A DNA stretch of 64,000 nt, from the NCBI GenBank assembly GCA_934668875.1, contig CAKUON010000010.1:59070-123069 (forward strand), in the 5' to 3' direction. This document shows, one piece after another, positions 37,627-46,321 of this stretch. This stretch comes from an uncultured Collinsella sp. (GTDB lineage Bacteria > Actinomycetota > Coriobacteriia > Coriobacteriales > Coriobacteriaceae). Each line of letters starts with the position of its first letter. Within the stretch, counting starts at the first letter, position 1. The translations under genes were made by a program, and so were the position numbers. The notes beneath the pieces were generated by a model, which had not been told where the DNA came from, made no database searches, and worked only from the letters and a program-made list of their open reading frames with translations.

Positions 37627-37832
37627 TAGTCATTGGGGACGTTCTTAAACGACTAGTCAAAAGGGACACTCTTGCGGCACTTGGGGACAATCCTCATGGC
37701 TGAAATCACTCATTGGGGACAGACTTAAATGAGTGCCGCCAGGGACAGTCCCTGCCAACCCGGCCGGCGAGCCGGCGAATCGGCAAAGACTGTCCCCAAC
37801 GACTAGTCGTTTAAGAACGTCCCCAACGACTA
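37627..37832. mobile_element. 206-bp MITE-like element with 32-bp terminal inverted repeats
   Basis: The ends 37627-37658 and 37801-37832 are inverted repeats matching at 31 of 32 bases. Inside are further nested inverted repeats (37673-37681 with 37732-37740; 37707-37714 with 37728-37735). It has no reading frame. A truncated second copy is at 59344. Together with the terminators it fills the 403-bp gap 37545-37947. Confidence 0.8.
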
Positions 37833-37860
37833 GCCCGCCACACCGGGCAGGGGGCTTTTT
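37832..37860 (+). terminator. terminator-like sequence right of the MITE-like element
   Basis: An imperfect stem (agccc...gggct) with T5 looks like a decayed relative of the terminator at 37587. It could protect the amino-acid transporter genes from readthrough. Confidence 0.4.
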
Positions 37861-37947
37861 GCTCCGTTAATCTTTTGCACGCCCCATCGGTTCCGCCGCT
37901 GCGGTATCCTGTCCTGTTGTCAGCAAAGCAAAACAGGAAGGCATCAG

Positions 37948-38874
37948 ATGCAACCTCGACAACAGCGCGGCATGCAGGCCCAGCCGGTGTGCAGCCGTCG
38001 CATCTTTTTGGGTGGCGCTCTCGCTGCGAGCGCTTCCGTCGTCGCCGGCGCGCTTGCCGGCTGCCGGCGTCCGTCCACGCTAGAAGTAGTTCAGCCTACG
38101 ACGGGCGGCGGTCGCGACGACCTGTCCGATTCCGTCATCGGCAAGGACAAGATCCGCATTGGCATGGAGGCGGCCTACGCCCCGTACAACTGGCAGGTTT
38201 CCGAGGCCAGCGAGTTCACGATCCCCATCGATAACGTGCAGGGCGCCTATGCCGATGGCTACGACGTGCAGATCGCCAAGATCGTCTGCAAAGCCCTCGG
38301 TGGCGAGCCCGTTGCCGTCAAGCAGAGCTTCTCGGGCCTTATCGATTCGCTCAACAACGGCCAGATCGACCTCATCATCGCCGGCATGAGCGCCACGCCC
38401 GAGCGCGAGGAGTCCGTCGGCTTTTCCGAGCCGTACTTTATCGGCTACTTTGGCCTGTTCGTAAAAGAGGGCTCGCCCTACCAAAACGCCACCAAGCTCA
38501 GTGACTTCAGCGGCGCCACGGTGCTCGGCCAAAAGGACACCATGCTCGATACCGTCATCGACGAGATTCCGGGCGTCGTTCACAAGAACCCGGTCGATTC
38601 GGTCCCCACGGTGTTCTCGAACCTGCTGCAGGGCACCTGCGACGCTGTGACCTACAACACCGAGAACGAGAAGGGCTATATGGCCCAAAATCCGGGTATC
38701 GTGCCGATTCAATTTGCCGAGGGCGAGGGCTTTAAGCAGGAGGTCACGGCAAACGTCGGCTGTCGCAAGGGCTCGGACAAGCTGCTTAAGCTTATCGATA
38801 AGACGCTCAAGGGCGTCAGCCAGGAGGAGCGCGACCAAATGTGGGACGCGTGCCTCGACCGTCAGCCGGCATAG
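37948..38874 (+). CDS. amino-acid ABC transporter substrate-binding lipoprotein
   Basis: This 308-residue type 3 solute-binding protein has twin arginines at SRRIFLGG and a lipobox LAGC with Cys39, so it is probably exported (perhaps by Tat) and lipid-anchored. The body has the polar-amino-acid SBP pattern (RIGMEAAYAPYNW, GYDVQIAKIVCKALGG, LIIAGMSATPEREESVGFSEPY). The permease and ATPase genes follow. Confidence 0.93.
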   Translation: MQPRQQRGMQAQPVCSRRIFLGGALAASASVVAGALAGCRRPSTLEVVQPTTGGGRDDLSDSVIGKDKIRIGMEAAYAPYNWQVSEASEFTIPIDNVQGAYADGYDVQIAKIVCKALGGEPVAVKQSFSGLIDSLNNGQIDLIIAGMSATPEREESVGFSEPYFIGYFGLFVKEGSPYQNATKLSDFSGATVLGQKDTMLDTVIDEIPGVVHKNPVDSVPTVFSNLLQGTCDAVTYNTENEKGYMAQNPGIVPIQFAEGEGFKQEVTANVGCRKGSDKLLKLIDKTLKGVSQEERDQMWDACLDRQPA

Positions 38875-38883
38875 GGAGGCAGC

Positions 38884-40032
38884 ATGAAAGGCATCAATCG
38901 TCTGGCCTCCTTTATCAAGGCCGACCACCGTTATGTGTATTTGGGCACGAGCGTCATCGCGGCGCTCGGCTTGGCGTTTAGCCAGCGCAACCCCACGCCG
39001 CTGAGCTTTTTGGCGCCCACCGGCATCTTCCAGGACTGCCTCTGGGCAATTCTATGGGCCTGGGTCGTCGTGTCGGCGGCAGCGCTCGTCACCAAGCTTA
39101 TGCATTGGAATGACTATCGCGAAACGTCGCCGTTTGCTTCCGAGCGCTTCCGTCGCGGCGCGCGCCTGGGCAGCTATGTCGTGGTCGCCATCGCGGCTAT
39201 CTTCTTTATCGACCGTTGCGTCATGTCGTTTATCGACCTGGTGCAGGTGAGCATTGTCTCGGACTCCAATCCCAGCGACTTTTTGTCGAGCCTGGTCTAC
39301 ATGACCTATAAGAGCGGCGACTTCTTTATTCGCGGCATCGAGATCACCATTGCGCTTGCCACCTTCGGCACCGTTATCGCCTTTTTCCTGGCGCTGGTCT
39401 TTGTGTTCCTGCGCATCCAGACGTTCGACCGCGTGGACAACGACCTCACGCGTTTCTTTAAGAGCATCGGTCGCGGCTTTGCAACGGTCTACTCCACCAT
39501 CGTGCGCGGTACGCCCATGATGGTCCAGGGCCTGCTTATCTACTATGCGGGCTTTACCGTTTTGCGCGGCATGGGCTTCGAGACCGCCCAGGCCAACCAG
39601 ATCTGGAGCACCTTCACCGCCGGCCTCGTCACCATTTCGCTCAACTCCACCGCCTACATGATGGAGGTCCTGCGCGGTGGTATCGAGTCCATCGATCCCG
39701 GCCAGGCCGAGGCGGCGCGCTCGCTGGGTCTGTCGCAGTGGCAGGCCATGCGCAAGGTCGTGTTCCCCCAGGGCATTAAAAACGCGATCCCGGCGCTCAC
39801 CAATGAGCTCATCATCAACATCAAGGACTCGTCGGTGCTTTCGGTTATCGGCGTGTTCGACCTCATGTACGCCACCACCACCGTCGCCGGCGTGTACTAC
39901 CGCCAGATGGAGGTCTACTGCGTGGCGCTCGTGGTCTACCTGATCCTGACGCTCGTGGCGAGCCGCCTGCTCGAGGCCTTTGGCAAAAAGCTCGGCGCCG
40001 AGGCCCCGGCCACGCTGCCCAGCTCCAACTAG
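38884..40032 (+). CDS. amino-acid ABC transporter permease with long N-terminal extension
   Basis: This 382-residue permease has in its C-terminal 220 residues a HisM/GlnP-type domain with the [21 protein letters not shown] coupling loop. An N-terminal extension of about 150 residues adds three hydrophobic segments, making it longer than typical single-domain permeases. It lies between the binding-protein and ATPase genes and completes the transporter. Confidence 0.92.
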   Translation: MKGINRLASFIKADHRYVYLGTSVIAALGLAFSQRNPTPLSFLAPTGIFQDCLWAILWAWVVVSAAALVTKLMHWNDYRETSPFASERFRRGARLGSYVVVAIAAIFFIDRCVMSFIDLVQVSIVSDSNPSDFLSSLVYMTYKSGDFFIRGIEITIALATFGTVIAFFLALVFVFLRIQTFDRVDNDLTRFFKSIGRGFATVYSTIVRGTPMMVQGLLIYYAGFTVLRGMGFETAQANQIWSTFTAGLVTISLNSTAYMMEVLRGGIESIDPGQAEAARSLGLSQWQAMRKVVFPQGIKNAIPALTNELIINIKDSSVLSVIGVFDLMYATTTVAGVYYRQMEVYCVALVVYLILTLVASRLLEAFGKKLGAEAPATLPSSN

Positions 40033-40054
40033 GCTCAAGACGAGGAGAATCATC

Positions 40055-40840
40055 ATGGCAGATACCGCCACTACCGGCACCGCGGCCGCCGCACAGACCA
40101 ATGGGCCGCTCATCCGCGTCGAGGGCTTGCGCAAGAGCTTTGGCTCGCTCGAGGTGCTCAAGGGCATCGACCTGGCCGTCAATCCCGGCGAGGTCGTCAC
40201 CATCATCGGCGCCTCGGGTTCGGGCAAGTCGACCTTCCTGCGCTGCCTCAACCTGCTCGAGACCCCGGACGCGGGCCACATCTGGTTCCACGGCCAGGAC
40301 CTCACGGCCGAGCGCTGCAGCATCAATAAACTCCGCGAGGACATCGGCATGGTGTTCCAGGGCTTCAACCTGTTCAACAACATGGACGTGCTCGACAACT
40401 GCACGCTCGCGCCCGTTACGCTCAAAAAGATGAGCAAGGCCGAGGCCGAAAAGGTCGCGATGGAGCATTTGACGAGCGTGGGGCTCGAAAAGTTCGCGCA
40501 TGCCGCCGTGGGTTGCCTGTCCGGTGGCCAAAAGCAGCGCGTGGCCATCGCCCGCGCCCTGTGCATGAATCCGCAGATCATGCTGTTCGACGAGCCCACC
40601 TCCGCGCTCGACCCCGAGATCGTGGGCGAGGTGCTCGAGGTCATGCGCAAGCTCGCCGCCGACGGCATGACCATGGTCGTCGTCACGCACGAGATGGCCT
40701 TTGCCCGAACCGTGTCCGACCGCGTGGTCTTTATGGACAAGGGCGTGGTGCTCGAGGACGCCGCGCCGGCCGAGCTCTTCGGCAACCCCAAACACCAGCG
40801 CACTCGCGAGTTCCTCTCTCGCTATCTCGAGGACAAATAA
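40055..40840 (+). CDS. amino-acid ABC transporter ATP-binding protein
   Basis: This 261-residue ATPase starts at the ATG after GAGGAGAATCATC. Motifs are Walker [11 protein letters not shown]-loop VFQGFNLF, signature LSGGQKQR, Walker [13 protein letters not shown] and H-loop VTHEM. It belongs to the polar amino acid (HisP/GlnQ) subfamily and powers the permease encoded just upstream. Confidence 0.95.
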   Translation: MADTATTGTAAAAQTNGPLIRVEGLRKSFGSLEVLKGIDLAVNPGEVVTIIGASGSGKSTFLRCLNLLETPDAGHIWFHGQDLTAERCSINKLREDIGMVFQGFNLFNNMDVLDNCTLAPVTLKKMSKAEAEKVAMEHLTSVGLEKFAHAAVGCLSGGQKQRVAIARALCMNPQIMLFDEPTSALDPEIVGEVLEVMRKLAADGMTMVVVTHEMAFARTVSDRVVFMDKGVVLEDAAPAELFGNPKHQRTREFLSRYLEDK

Positions 40841-40911
40841 CCGACGCAAACGCTTACGTTGCAGGGCCGCTCCCGTGGGGCGGCCTTTGTCGTCACAATC
40901 GAAAGGATGTC

Positions 40912-42339
40912 ATGGCCGAGGTTTGGCGCTTCTTTGCGCATGAGGACGATTTTGCCGATATAGACGAGGCCGGCGCGTGCGAGCGCTTGGGCCGCGTGCT
41001 GTCGTTTCCAACCATCTCGAGTATGGATGCCGAGGCGGTGGACTGGCGGCCGTTTGCCGATCTGCGCGCCTATATGCAGCAGGCTTGGCCGCGCGTGTTC
41101 GCGGCGGGCGAGGTCGAGCTCATCGACCATTCGCTGCTCGTGACGCTTGCCGGCTCCAACCCCGTCCTTAAGCCCGTCATGCTCATGGGCCACATGGACG
41201 TGGTCCCCGTGGTGCCGGGCACCGAGGCCGACTGGACACATGTCCCCTTTAGCGGGCACGTGGACGACACCTACATCTGGGGCCGCGGCGCGATCGACAT
41301 GAAAGACCAGGTCGCGGGCATTCTCGAGGCGGTTGAGTATGCGCTCGCGCACGGTTGGCAGCATGAGCGCACGCTGTTGCTGGCCTTTGGCCAGGACGAG
41401 GAGACCACGCAGTACGGCGCGGGTGCCATTGGTCGCGCGCTCGAGGAGCGTGGCGTTGAGCTTGAGTACCTGATCGACGAGGGTGACTATCGTATCGTTT
41501 CGGCTGCCGAGTATGGCGCAGGTGCGGGTTGGCTTATGCATGCCGATCTTGCCGAGAAGGGCTATGCCGATATCGTGCTCAAGACGAAGAGCGAAGGCGG
41601 GCATTCTTCCAACCCTTACGGCGGCACGTCGCTCGAAGTGCTCAGCCGCGCTATTGCCGCGATTTGCGATATCGAGTGGCCGACGCGTGTGACCGATCTG
41701 CTTGCCGCCCAGCTCGTCGAGCTGGGGCTTTATACCGCAGACGAGATTGCTGCCAGCAAGGATGCCATCGTGCGCGACTGCCTCGCCAGCAAAAAGCTGT
41801 ACCCGCTTGTAACCACCACCTGCGCGCCCACGCAAATCGAAGGCGGCAGTACCGGTGCCAACGTAATGCCGCAGGATATGTGGGCCAATATCAACTTTCG
41901 CATGCTCGAGGGCACGAGCGTGGCCGATGTCGTGGCCTGCTGCCGCGAGGCCGTTGCCACCGCTGGGCTCGCTGGCCGAGTCGAGGTCGAGCTGGGCCCC
42001 GGCAGCTCCGAGCCCTCGCCGTCCCCGCGCGTGGGCGGTCCGGGGCTCGAGGCCGTTCGCGCCATCGCCGCCCGCTATTTCCGTGATCCCAAGGGGACGG
42101 AGGAAAACGGATCGTCTGCGGTGGGCCAAGAGCCGATAAGCATCGTGCCCTCGACCGTGATTGGCGCAACCGATGCCGCCAACTACCAGCGCATTTGCCG
42201 CGAGTGCATCCGCTTCTCCGCCTTTGTGGTCGACGATGACGAATGCGACCGCGGCGTCCACGGCACCAACGAGCGCATCACCCGTCGCGCCTACCTCCAA
42301 GGCACCCGCTTCCTCATCGCCCTGCTCCAGACGCTCTAG
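40912..42339 (+). CDS. M20-family metallopeptidase, with a repeat-derived segment
   Basis: This 475-residue protein starts at the ATG behind GAAAGGATGTC. Zinc ligands are visible in MGHMDVV, GAIDMKD and the DEET catalytic pair (FGQDEETTQYG), as in M20 carboxypeptidase/deacylase enzymes. A segment near residues 391-401 (DPKGTEENGS) is encoded by DNA nearly identical to an intergenic palindrome at 18963. It inserts about ten residues before the conserved VIGATDAANY loop. It is probably transcribed with the amino-acid transporter and could release free amino acids from peptides. Confidence 0.9.
   Translation: MAEVWRFFAHEDDFADIDEAGACERLGRVLSFPTISSMDAEAVDWRPFADLRAYMQQAWPRVFAAGEVELIDHSLLVTLAGSNPVLKPVMLMGHMDVVPVVPGTEADWTHVPFSGHVDDTYIWGRGAIDMKDQVAGILEAVEYALAHGWQHERTLLLAFGQDEETTQYGAGAIGRALEERGVELEYLIDEGDYRIVSAAEYGAGAGWLMHADLAEKGYADIVLKTKSEGGHSSNPYGGTSLEVLSRAIAAICDIEWPTRVTDLLAAQLVELGLYTADEIAASKDAIVRDCLASKKLYPLVTTTCAPTQIEGGSTGANVMPQDMWANINFRMLEGTSVADVVACCREAVATAGLAGRVEVELGPGSSEPSPSPRVGGPGLEAVRAIAARYFRDPKGTEENGSSAVGQEPISIVPSTVIGATDAANYQRICRECIRFSAFVVDDDECDRGVHGTNERITRRAYLQGTRFLIALLQTL
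42083..42115. repeat. GATCCC-type repeat inside the peptidase gene
   Basis: 29 of 33 bases match the intergenic element at 18963-18995. It keeps the reading frame open. Confidence 0.75.
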
Positions 42340-42372
42340 AATGTGACAAAGGGACTGTCCCTTTGTCACATT
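42340..42372. repeat. TTTGTCACA-family palindrome, perfect copy
   Basis: Perfect 16-bp arms with a single-base centre. It begins at the base right after the peptidase stop codon. Confidence 0.9.
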
Positions 42373-42568
42373 CCGTGCGGGTTATATGCAGGTTTGCCTG
42401 CGCACGCTATCATGTATGGGTTAGACCGCAACTATGTACCCCATACGCGAAGGGATGCGCATGTATCTGAAGATCGACATGTTCTAGCTGGGCTTACCCC
42501 CGCAGTGGCGCCATGCGCCCCATCAATTCTGCCGATTTTCACCTTCACGCATATAAAGGAGTCCCGTC

Positions 42569-43636
42569 ATGCGCGACAAGCTCGAAAAGATCATCAAGGC
42601 CTACGAGGAGCTCGAGAAGAAGCTCTCCGACCCGGCCGTCGCCTCCGATATCAAGGAGTTCACGCGTCTCAACAAGGAGTACGCGCACCAGTCCGACCTC
42701 ATCGCCGCCTCGCGCGAGTACATCGGCGCGCTCGATGACATCGAGGCTGCCAAGGAAATGCTCCACGATACTACCGATGCCGATGAGAAGGAGATGCTCC
42801 AGATGGACATCTCCGAAAACGAGGCCAAGCTTCCCCAGCTCGAGGAAGACATTAAGTACATGCTCATCCCGAGCGACCCCAACGACGACAAGAACACCAT
42901 CGTCGAGATTCGCTCCGCCGCCGGTGGCGACGAGGCGGCCATCTTTGCCGGCGATCTGTACAAGATGTACCAGCGCTTCTGTGAGTCGCGCGGCTGGAAG
43001 ACCACCGTGCTCGACTCCAGCCCCAGCGAGGCCGGCGGCTTTAAGTCTATCGAGTTCAAGGTCGAGGGCGACCGCGTCTACTCCGTCATGAAGTTCGAGT
43101 CCGGCGTGCACCGTGTCCAGCGCGTTCCCAAGACCGAGTCCCAGGGTCGCATTCAGACCTCCACGGCTACCGTCGCCGTACTTCCCGAGGCCGAGGAAAT
43201 CGATGTCCAGATCAACCAGTCCGACCTGCGCATCGACACTTACTGCGCCTCCGGCCCTGGTGGTCAGTGCGTTAACACTACCTACTCCGCCGTGCGCATT
43301 ACCCACCTGCCCACCAACACCGTGGTGCAGTCGCAGGAGCAGCGCTCCCAGATCCAGAACCGCGAGGTCTGCATGCAGATGCTGCGCGCCCGTCTGTACG
43401 AGATGGAGCTCGAGAAGCAGCAGGCTGAGCTTGGCGCCGAGCGCCAGAGCCAGATCGGCCACGGTAACCGTTCCGAGAAGATCCGCACCTACAACCAGCC
43501 TCAGGACCGCGTGACCGATCACCGTATCGGCTTCAACTCCACCTACAATGGCGTCCTCCTGGGCGACCAGCTCGGCACGGTCATCGAGGCACTCGCCGCC
43601 GCCGAGCGAGCCGAGAAGCTGGCACAGGCCGTGTAG
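42569..43636 (+). CDS. prfA: peptide chain release factor 1
   Basis: This 355-residue class I release factor has the GGQ motif at 231-233 (ASGPGGQCVNT), which triggers peptidyl-tRNA hydrolysis. PKT at 187-189 (RVPKTESQ) sits in the PxT stop-codon reading position, which marks RF1 (UAA/UAG) rather than RF2 (SPF). The following residue is Cys where His or Ser is more usual. AAAGGAG precedes the ATG. prmC, which methylates this GGQ glutamine, is the next gene. Confidence 0.97.
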   Translation: MRDKLEKIIKAYEELEKKLSDPAVASDIKEFTRLNKEYAHQSDLIAASREYIGALDDIEAAKEMLHDTTDADEKEMLQMDISENEAKLPQLEEDIKYMLIPSDPNDDKNTIVEIRSAAGGDEAAIFAGDLYKMYQRFCESRGWKTTVLDSSPSEAGGFKSIEFKVEGDRVYSVMKFESGVHRVQRVPKTESQGRIQTSTATVAVLPEAEEIDVQINQSDLRIDTYCASGPGGQCVNTTYSAVRITHLPTNTVVQSQEQRSQIQNREVCMQMLRARLYEMELEKQQAELGAERQSQIGHGNRSEKIRTYNQPQDRVTDHRIGFNSTYNGVLLGDQLGTVIEALAAAERAEKLAQAV

Positions 43637-43790
43637 GTTCCGCCGTTCTACCGAACGGCGGACCAGCCGACGCTGCACGACGTCCAGAGCGACAATTTGT
43701 CATTCAAAAGGCAAGGCATGACCAGAAGGTCTATGCCCTGCCTTTTTCATGCCAACTTGTTCGCTCTGGACGTCGCTCGCTGGCATTGCC
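43637..43790. repeat. three-stem structured intergenic element, copy C
   Basis: It begins at the base after the prfA stop. It has a hairpin with TACC loop (43637-43663), a long-range stem (43678-43693 with 43759-43775) and an inner hairpin (43708-43744, loop AGAA). Stem sequences differ from copies A and B, yet pairing is kept. Confidence 0.85.
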
Positions 43791-44224
43791 AAAACAACGG
43801 CGTTTCCTTGGTTGTCAAATGACCCGTAGGGAGTCATTGTGGACATTGCCTTGATATTTTATTCAGTCGGCTGTGATGGCATTTGAGCTTCTTACCTGCT
43901 TAAAGCAATTGACGACATGTAGCCGCTATCGAAAATATTGCTTGAAAAATCGTCCAAGAAGTCGCGGGGTGATTTTTGATGGGTCGTGCGTCAAGCGATG
44001 TGGCAAGTTCTTGGTTAGATATTGGTCAGTTTTGGGCAACCTTGCCAAAAGCTTGACGGATGCAGATATGGACGTCGACGAATGAACACTTCGAGCGATC
44101 CCGGTGCAAAATTCTGGGCTGATTCTCGATAATCGCCTTCAATCGCCCCTTGCCAAGCGCTAGCCTCGCTTACAATCTGCTCCGACATTCGCGCGCCGCC
44201 CGGCGCTTAAGAGGGGAGGGCCCC
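43791..44224. other. intergenic region before prmC
   Basis: 434 bp, AT-richer than its surroundings. It holds small inverted repeats (cgtcaagc at 43989 with gcttgacg at 44052; ttttgg ... ccaaaa between them). No coding frame is convincing; a 70-codon frame at 43873 has no ribosome site or codon bias. The promoter for prmC is not identified. Confidence 0.5.
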
Positions 44225-45475
44225 ATGGCAAACGAGATCTGGACCATCAAGCGTTGTCTCGAGTGGACCAAGGAGTACCTGGCCGAGCGCGGCGAGGAGC
44301 ATCCCCGTCTTTCTGCCGAGTGGCTGCTGTGCGCGGCCACGGGCCTGGCGCGTATCGACTTGTATATGCGCATGGACGAGACGCTTAACGCGGCCCAGCT
44401 CGAGACCATGCACGCGGCCGTCGTTCGTCGCGCCAAAGGCGAGCCGCTGCAGTATATCACCGGCAGCACGCAGTTTCGCATGATCGATGTCGCGTGCGCC
44501 CCCGGCGTGCTCATCCCGCGCCCCGAGACCGAGATGCTCGTCGAAGAAGTCTTGAACTATCTGGAAACCGAGGTGCTGAGCCCCGAGGCCGCTGCCCGTC
44601 AGCGTGTTGAGCTGCCTTGGAACGATGAGGTCGAGCAGGCCCGCAAAGCCGAGGCGGCGCTGGCCGACGAACGCGCGACCGCCGAGCGTCGTGCTGCCAA
44701 CCTGACGGCCGCCGATGAGGCTGCGCTGGGTAGCGACGTGCTCGGTAGCCGCGCCTATGCCGAGGAGCTTGCCGATCGCGAGGCCGAGGAAGCCGCCGCG
44801 CAGGCAGCAGAAGCCGAAGCCGCGGAAGCCGCCGAGCCCGAGCTCGACGAATACGGCATCGCCATCGAGGGTGCCGACCAGAAGACGGCTTCAGCTCAGG
44901 ATGCCGCTGCGCCTGCCCCAGCCGAGCCCCGCACTGCCCGCGTTCTCGAGGTCGGCTGCGGCACGGGCTGCATTTCGCTCTCCCTTGCCTGGGAGCGCCG
45001 CGGGCACGTTACCTGCACTGCTACCGATATCGAGCCGCGCGCCATCGACCTTGCTACCAAAAACCGCGATGCGCTTGGCCTCACGTCCGACGAGGTCGCC
45101 TTCAGCCTCACAAACCTGGTGAGCTCCATTCCCCGCGAAGAGTGGGGCACCTTTGACGTACTCGTCTCCAACCCGCCCTACATCCCCACCGATGTCATGC
45201 GCTCGCTGCCGCATGAGGTCAAGGACTTTGAGCCCGACCTGGCGCTCGAGGGCGGCGCCGACGGCCTCGATATCTTCCGCCGCCTGCTCAATGCGGCGCC
45301 TTACATGCTGCGCGCCGGCGGTCTGTTTGCCTGCGAGCTCTACGAGGGTGCCCTCGATGCCGCGGCCGAGCTCTGTCGCCAGGCAGGCCTTTCGGACGTG
45401 CGTATCGTCCATGACCTCACCGATCGCCCCCGCATCGTCCGAGCCATCGTCACCGAGCCCAAACAGCGCCAGTAA
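44225..45475 (+). CDS. prmC: peptide-chain-release-factor glutamine methyltransferase with large insertion
   Basis: This 416-residue protein has an N-terminal helical domain (1-95) with ...GEPLQYITG. PRPETE lies at 99-104, then the SAM-binding LEVGCGTG at 241-248 and the catalytic NPPY motif at 316-319. Between PRPETE and LEVGCG are about 137 residues, where E. coli PrmC has about 20. The extra stretch (about 114-236) is Ala/Glu-rich and probably coiled or disordered. It methylates the GGQ glutamine of release factors, and prfA is adjacent. The frame is continuous, so this is a true insertion. Confidence 0.93.
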   Translation: MANEIWTIKRCLEWTKEYLAERGEEHPRLSAEWLLCAATGLARIDLYMRMDETLNAAQLETMHAAVVRRAKGEPLQYITGSTQFRMIDVACAPGVLIPRPETEMLVEEVLNYLETEVLSPEAAARQRVELPWNDEVEQARKAEAALADERATAERRAANLTAADEAALGSDVLGSRAYAEELADREAEEAAAQAAEAEAAEAAEPELDEYGIAIEGADQKTASAQDAAAPAPAEPRTARVLEVGCGTGCISLSLAWERRGHVTCTATDIEPRAIDLATKNRDALGLTSDEVAFSLTNLVSSIPREEWGTFDVLVSNPPYIPTDVMRSLPHEVKDFEPDLALEGGADGLDIFRRLLNAAPYMLRAGGLFACELYEGALDAAAELCRQAGLSDVRIVHDLTDRPRIVRAIVTEPKQRQ

Positions 45476-45489
45476 TATTTATTAACTGG

Positions 45490-45519
45490 TTAGCAAAAAT
45501 TATAAATTAGTTTATAATT
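45490..45519 (+). promoter_or_regulatory. promoter/operator of hicAB
   Basis: TTAGCA (45490) and TATAAT (45513) are 17 bp apart. A perfect palindrome (aattataaa-ttag-tttataatt, 45498-45519) overlaps the -10 box, as expected of an autorepressed toxin-antitoxin pair. Confidence 0.65.
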
Positions 45520-45543
45520 AGGACGGCTGAAAGAGGTCGGCCC

Positions 45544-45729
45544 ATGCAACCTCCTACCTTTCGGGAAATCATTGTCCTACTCAAGCACGATGGATTCGTG
45601 AAGGTCGCGCAAGTCGGTAGTCATGCTAAGTATGTTTCTGGTGACCGCGTTGTCACCGTGAACGGCTCTGGTGGCGATCGACCAAAGAAGGGCACGTGGG
45701 CAAGTATTCGTCGCCAAGCTGGATGGTAG
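45544..45729 (+). CDS. hicA: HicA-family mRNA interferase toxin
   Basis: This 61-residue protein has the HicA double-stranded-RNA-binding-like fold: an N-terminal helix, then GFVKVAQVGSHAKYV with the catalytic His in GSH. It ends in a helix with TWASIRRQAGW. Toxin-first order with hicB 11 bp after the stop is the usual arrangement. It cleaves mRNA when free of antitoxin. Confidence 0.9.
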   Translation: MQPPTFREIIVLLKHDGFVKVAQVGSHAKYVSGDRVVTVNGSGGDRPKKGTWASIRRQAGW

Positions 45730-45740
45730 TTGGAGGCAAA

Positions 45741-46187
45741 ATGAGGCAGCGATTTACCTATGACTGCGTTCTCATAAAAGAAGACGATGGTTACTGCGCT
45801 AGCTTCCCGCAGATTCCCGGCGCCTTTGCCGATGGCGATACGCGCGAAGAAGCGATTGCCCATGCCACCGAGGCACTGATGGCGTTTTTGGCCGACGACC
45901 TCAACAACGGTTTGACTCCGGCAGGGTACGAACGCTCGGCCGAGGTCGTGGCCCTTTCAGTCGAAATCGACCACGAGGACGCTCGGGAAGCGGCGTGCCG
46001 AACATTTAAAGACGCAGCGCTGGACCTCAAAGTCTCCGCTCCGCGGATTACCGCGCTGGTCAAAGCCGGAAAGCTCGATGTTGAACTCGTCGACGGCCGT
46101 CGGATGATAACGATAGACAGCATCGAGCGCTACGCCGCCCAAGAACGCCACGCCGGCAGGCCAAAGAAGTTCGTCGCAGTCCAATAA
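45741..46187 (+). CDS. hicB: HicB-family antitoxin
   Basis: This 148-residue protein starts at the ATG after TGGAGG. Residues 1-60 form the partly degraded RNase H-like HicB domain (YCASFPQIPGAFADGDTREEAIAHATEAL). A C-terminal DNA-binding segment (SAPRITALVKAGKLDVELVDGRR) would bind the operator at 45498. Confidence 0.9.
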   Translation: MRQRFTYDCVLIKEDDGYCASFPQIPGAFADGDTREEAIAHATEALMAFLADDLNNGLTPAGYERSAEVVALSVEIDHEDAREAACRTFKDAALDLKVSAPRITALVKAGKLDVELVDGRRMITIDSIERYAAQERHAGRPKKFVAVQ

Positions 46188-46321
46188 CCCCCTCACTTTC
46201 ACCGACTACTAGAGCCGCTCACCAAACCAACATGCGCTCTGGGCAAATAGGTTGAACGTTTCGTGCGAGAATGCCCCACAGTAAACAAACTTGCACCAGA
46301 GCGTAAGGGGCTGGCATACAC

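Noticed and set aside
37627..37832. Riboswitch upstream of the amino-acid transporter
   Set aside because: The near-perfect terminal inverted repeats and a truncated copy at another locus fit a mobile element better than a ligand-binding leader.
42460..42486. Tiny frame MYLKIDMF before prfA as a leader peptide
   Set aside because: It has a plausible ribosome site but no regulatory codon run and no terminator after it. Too short to support.
43873..44085. Possible 70-residue gene in the prmC upstream gap
   Set aside because: No ribosome site, unusual composition for this genome (Cys/Arg-rich), and it overlaps small inverted repeats.
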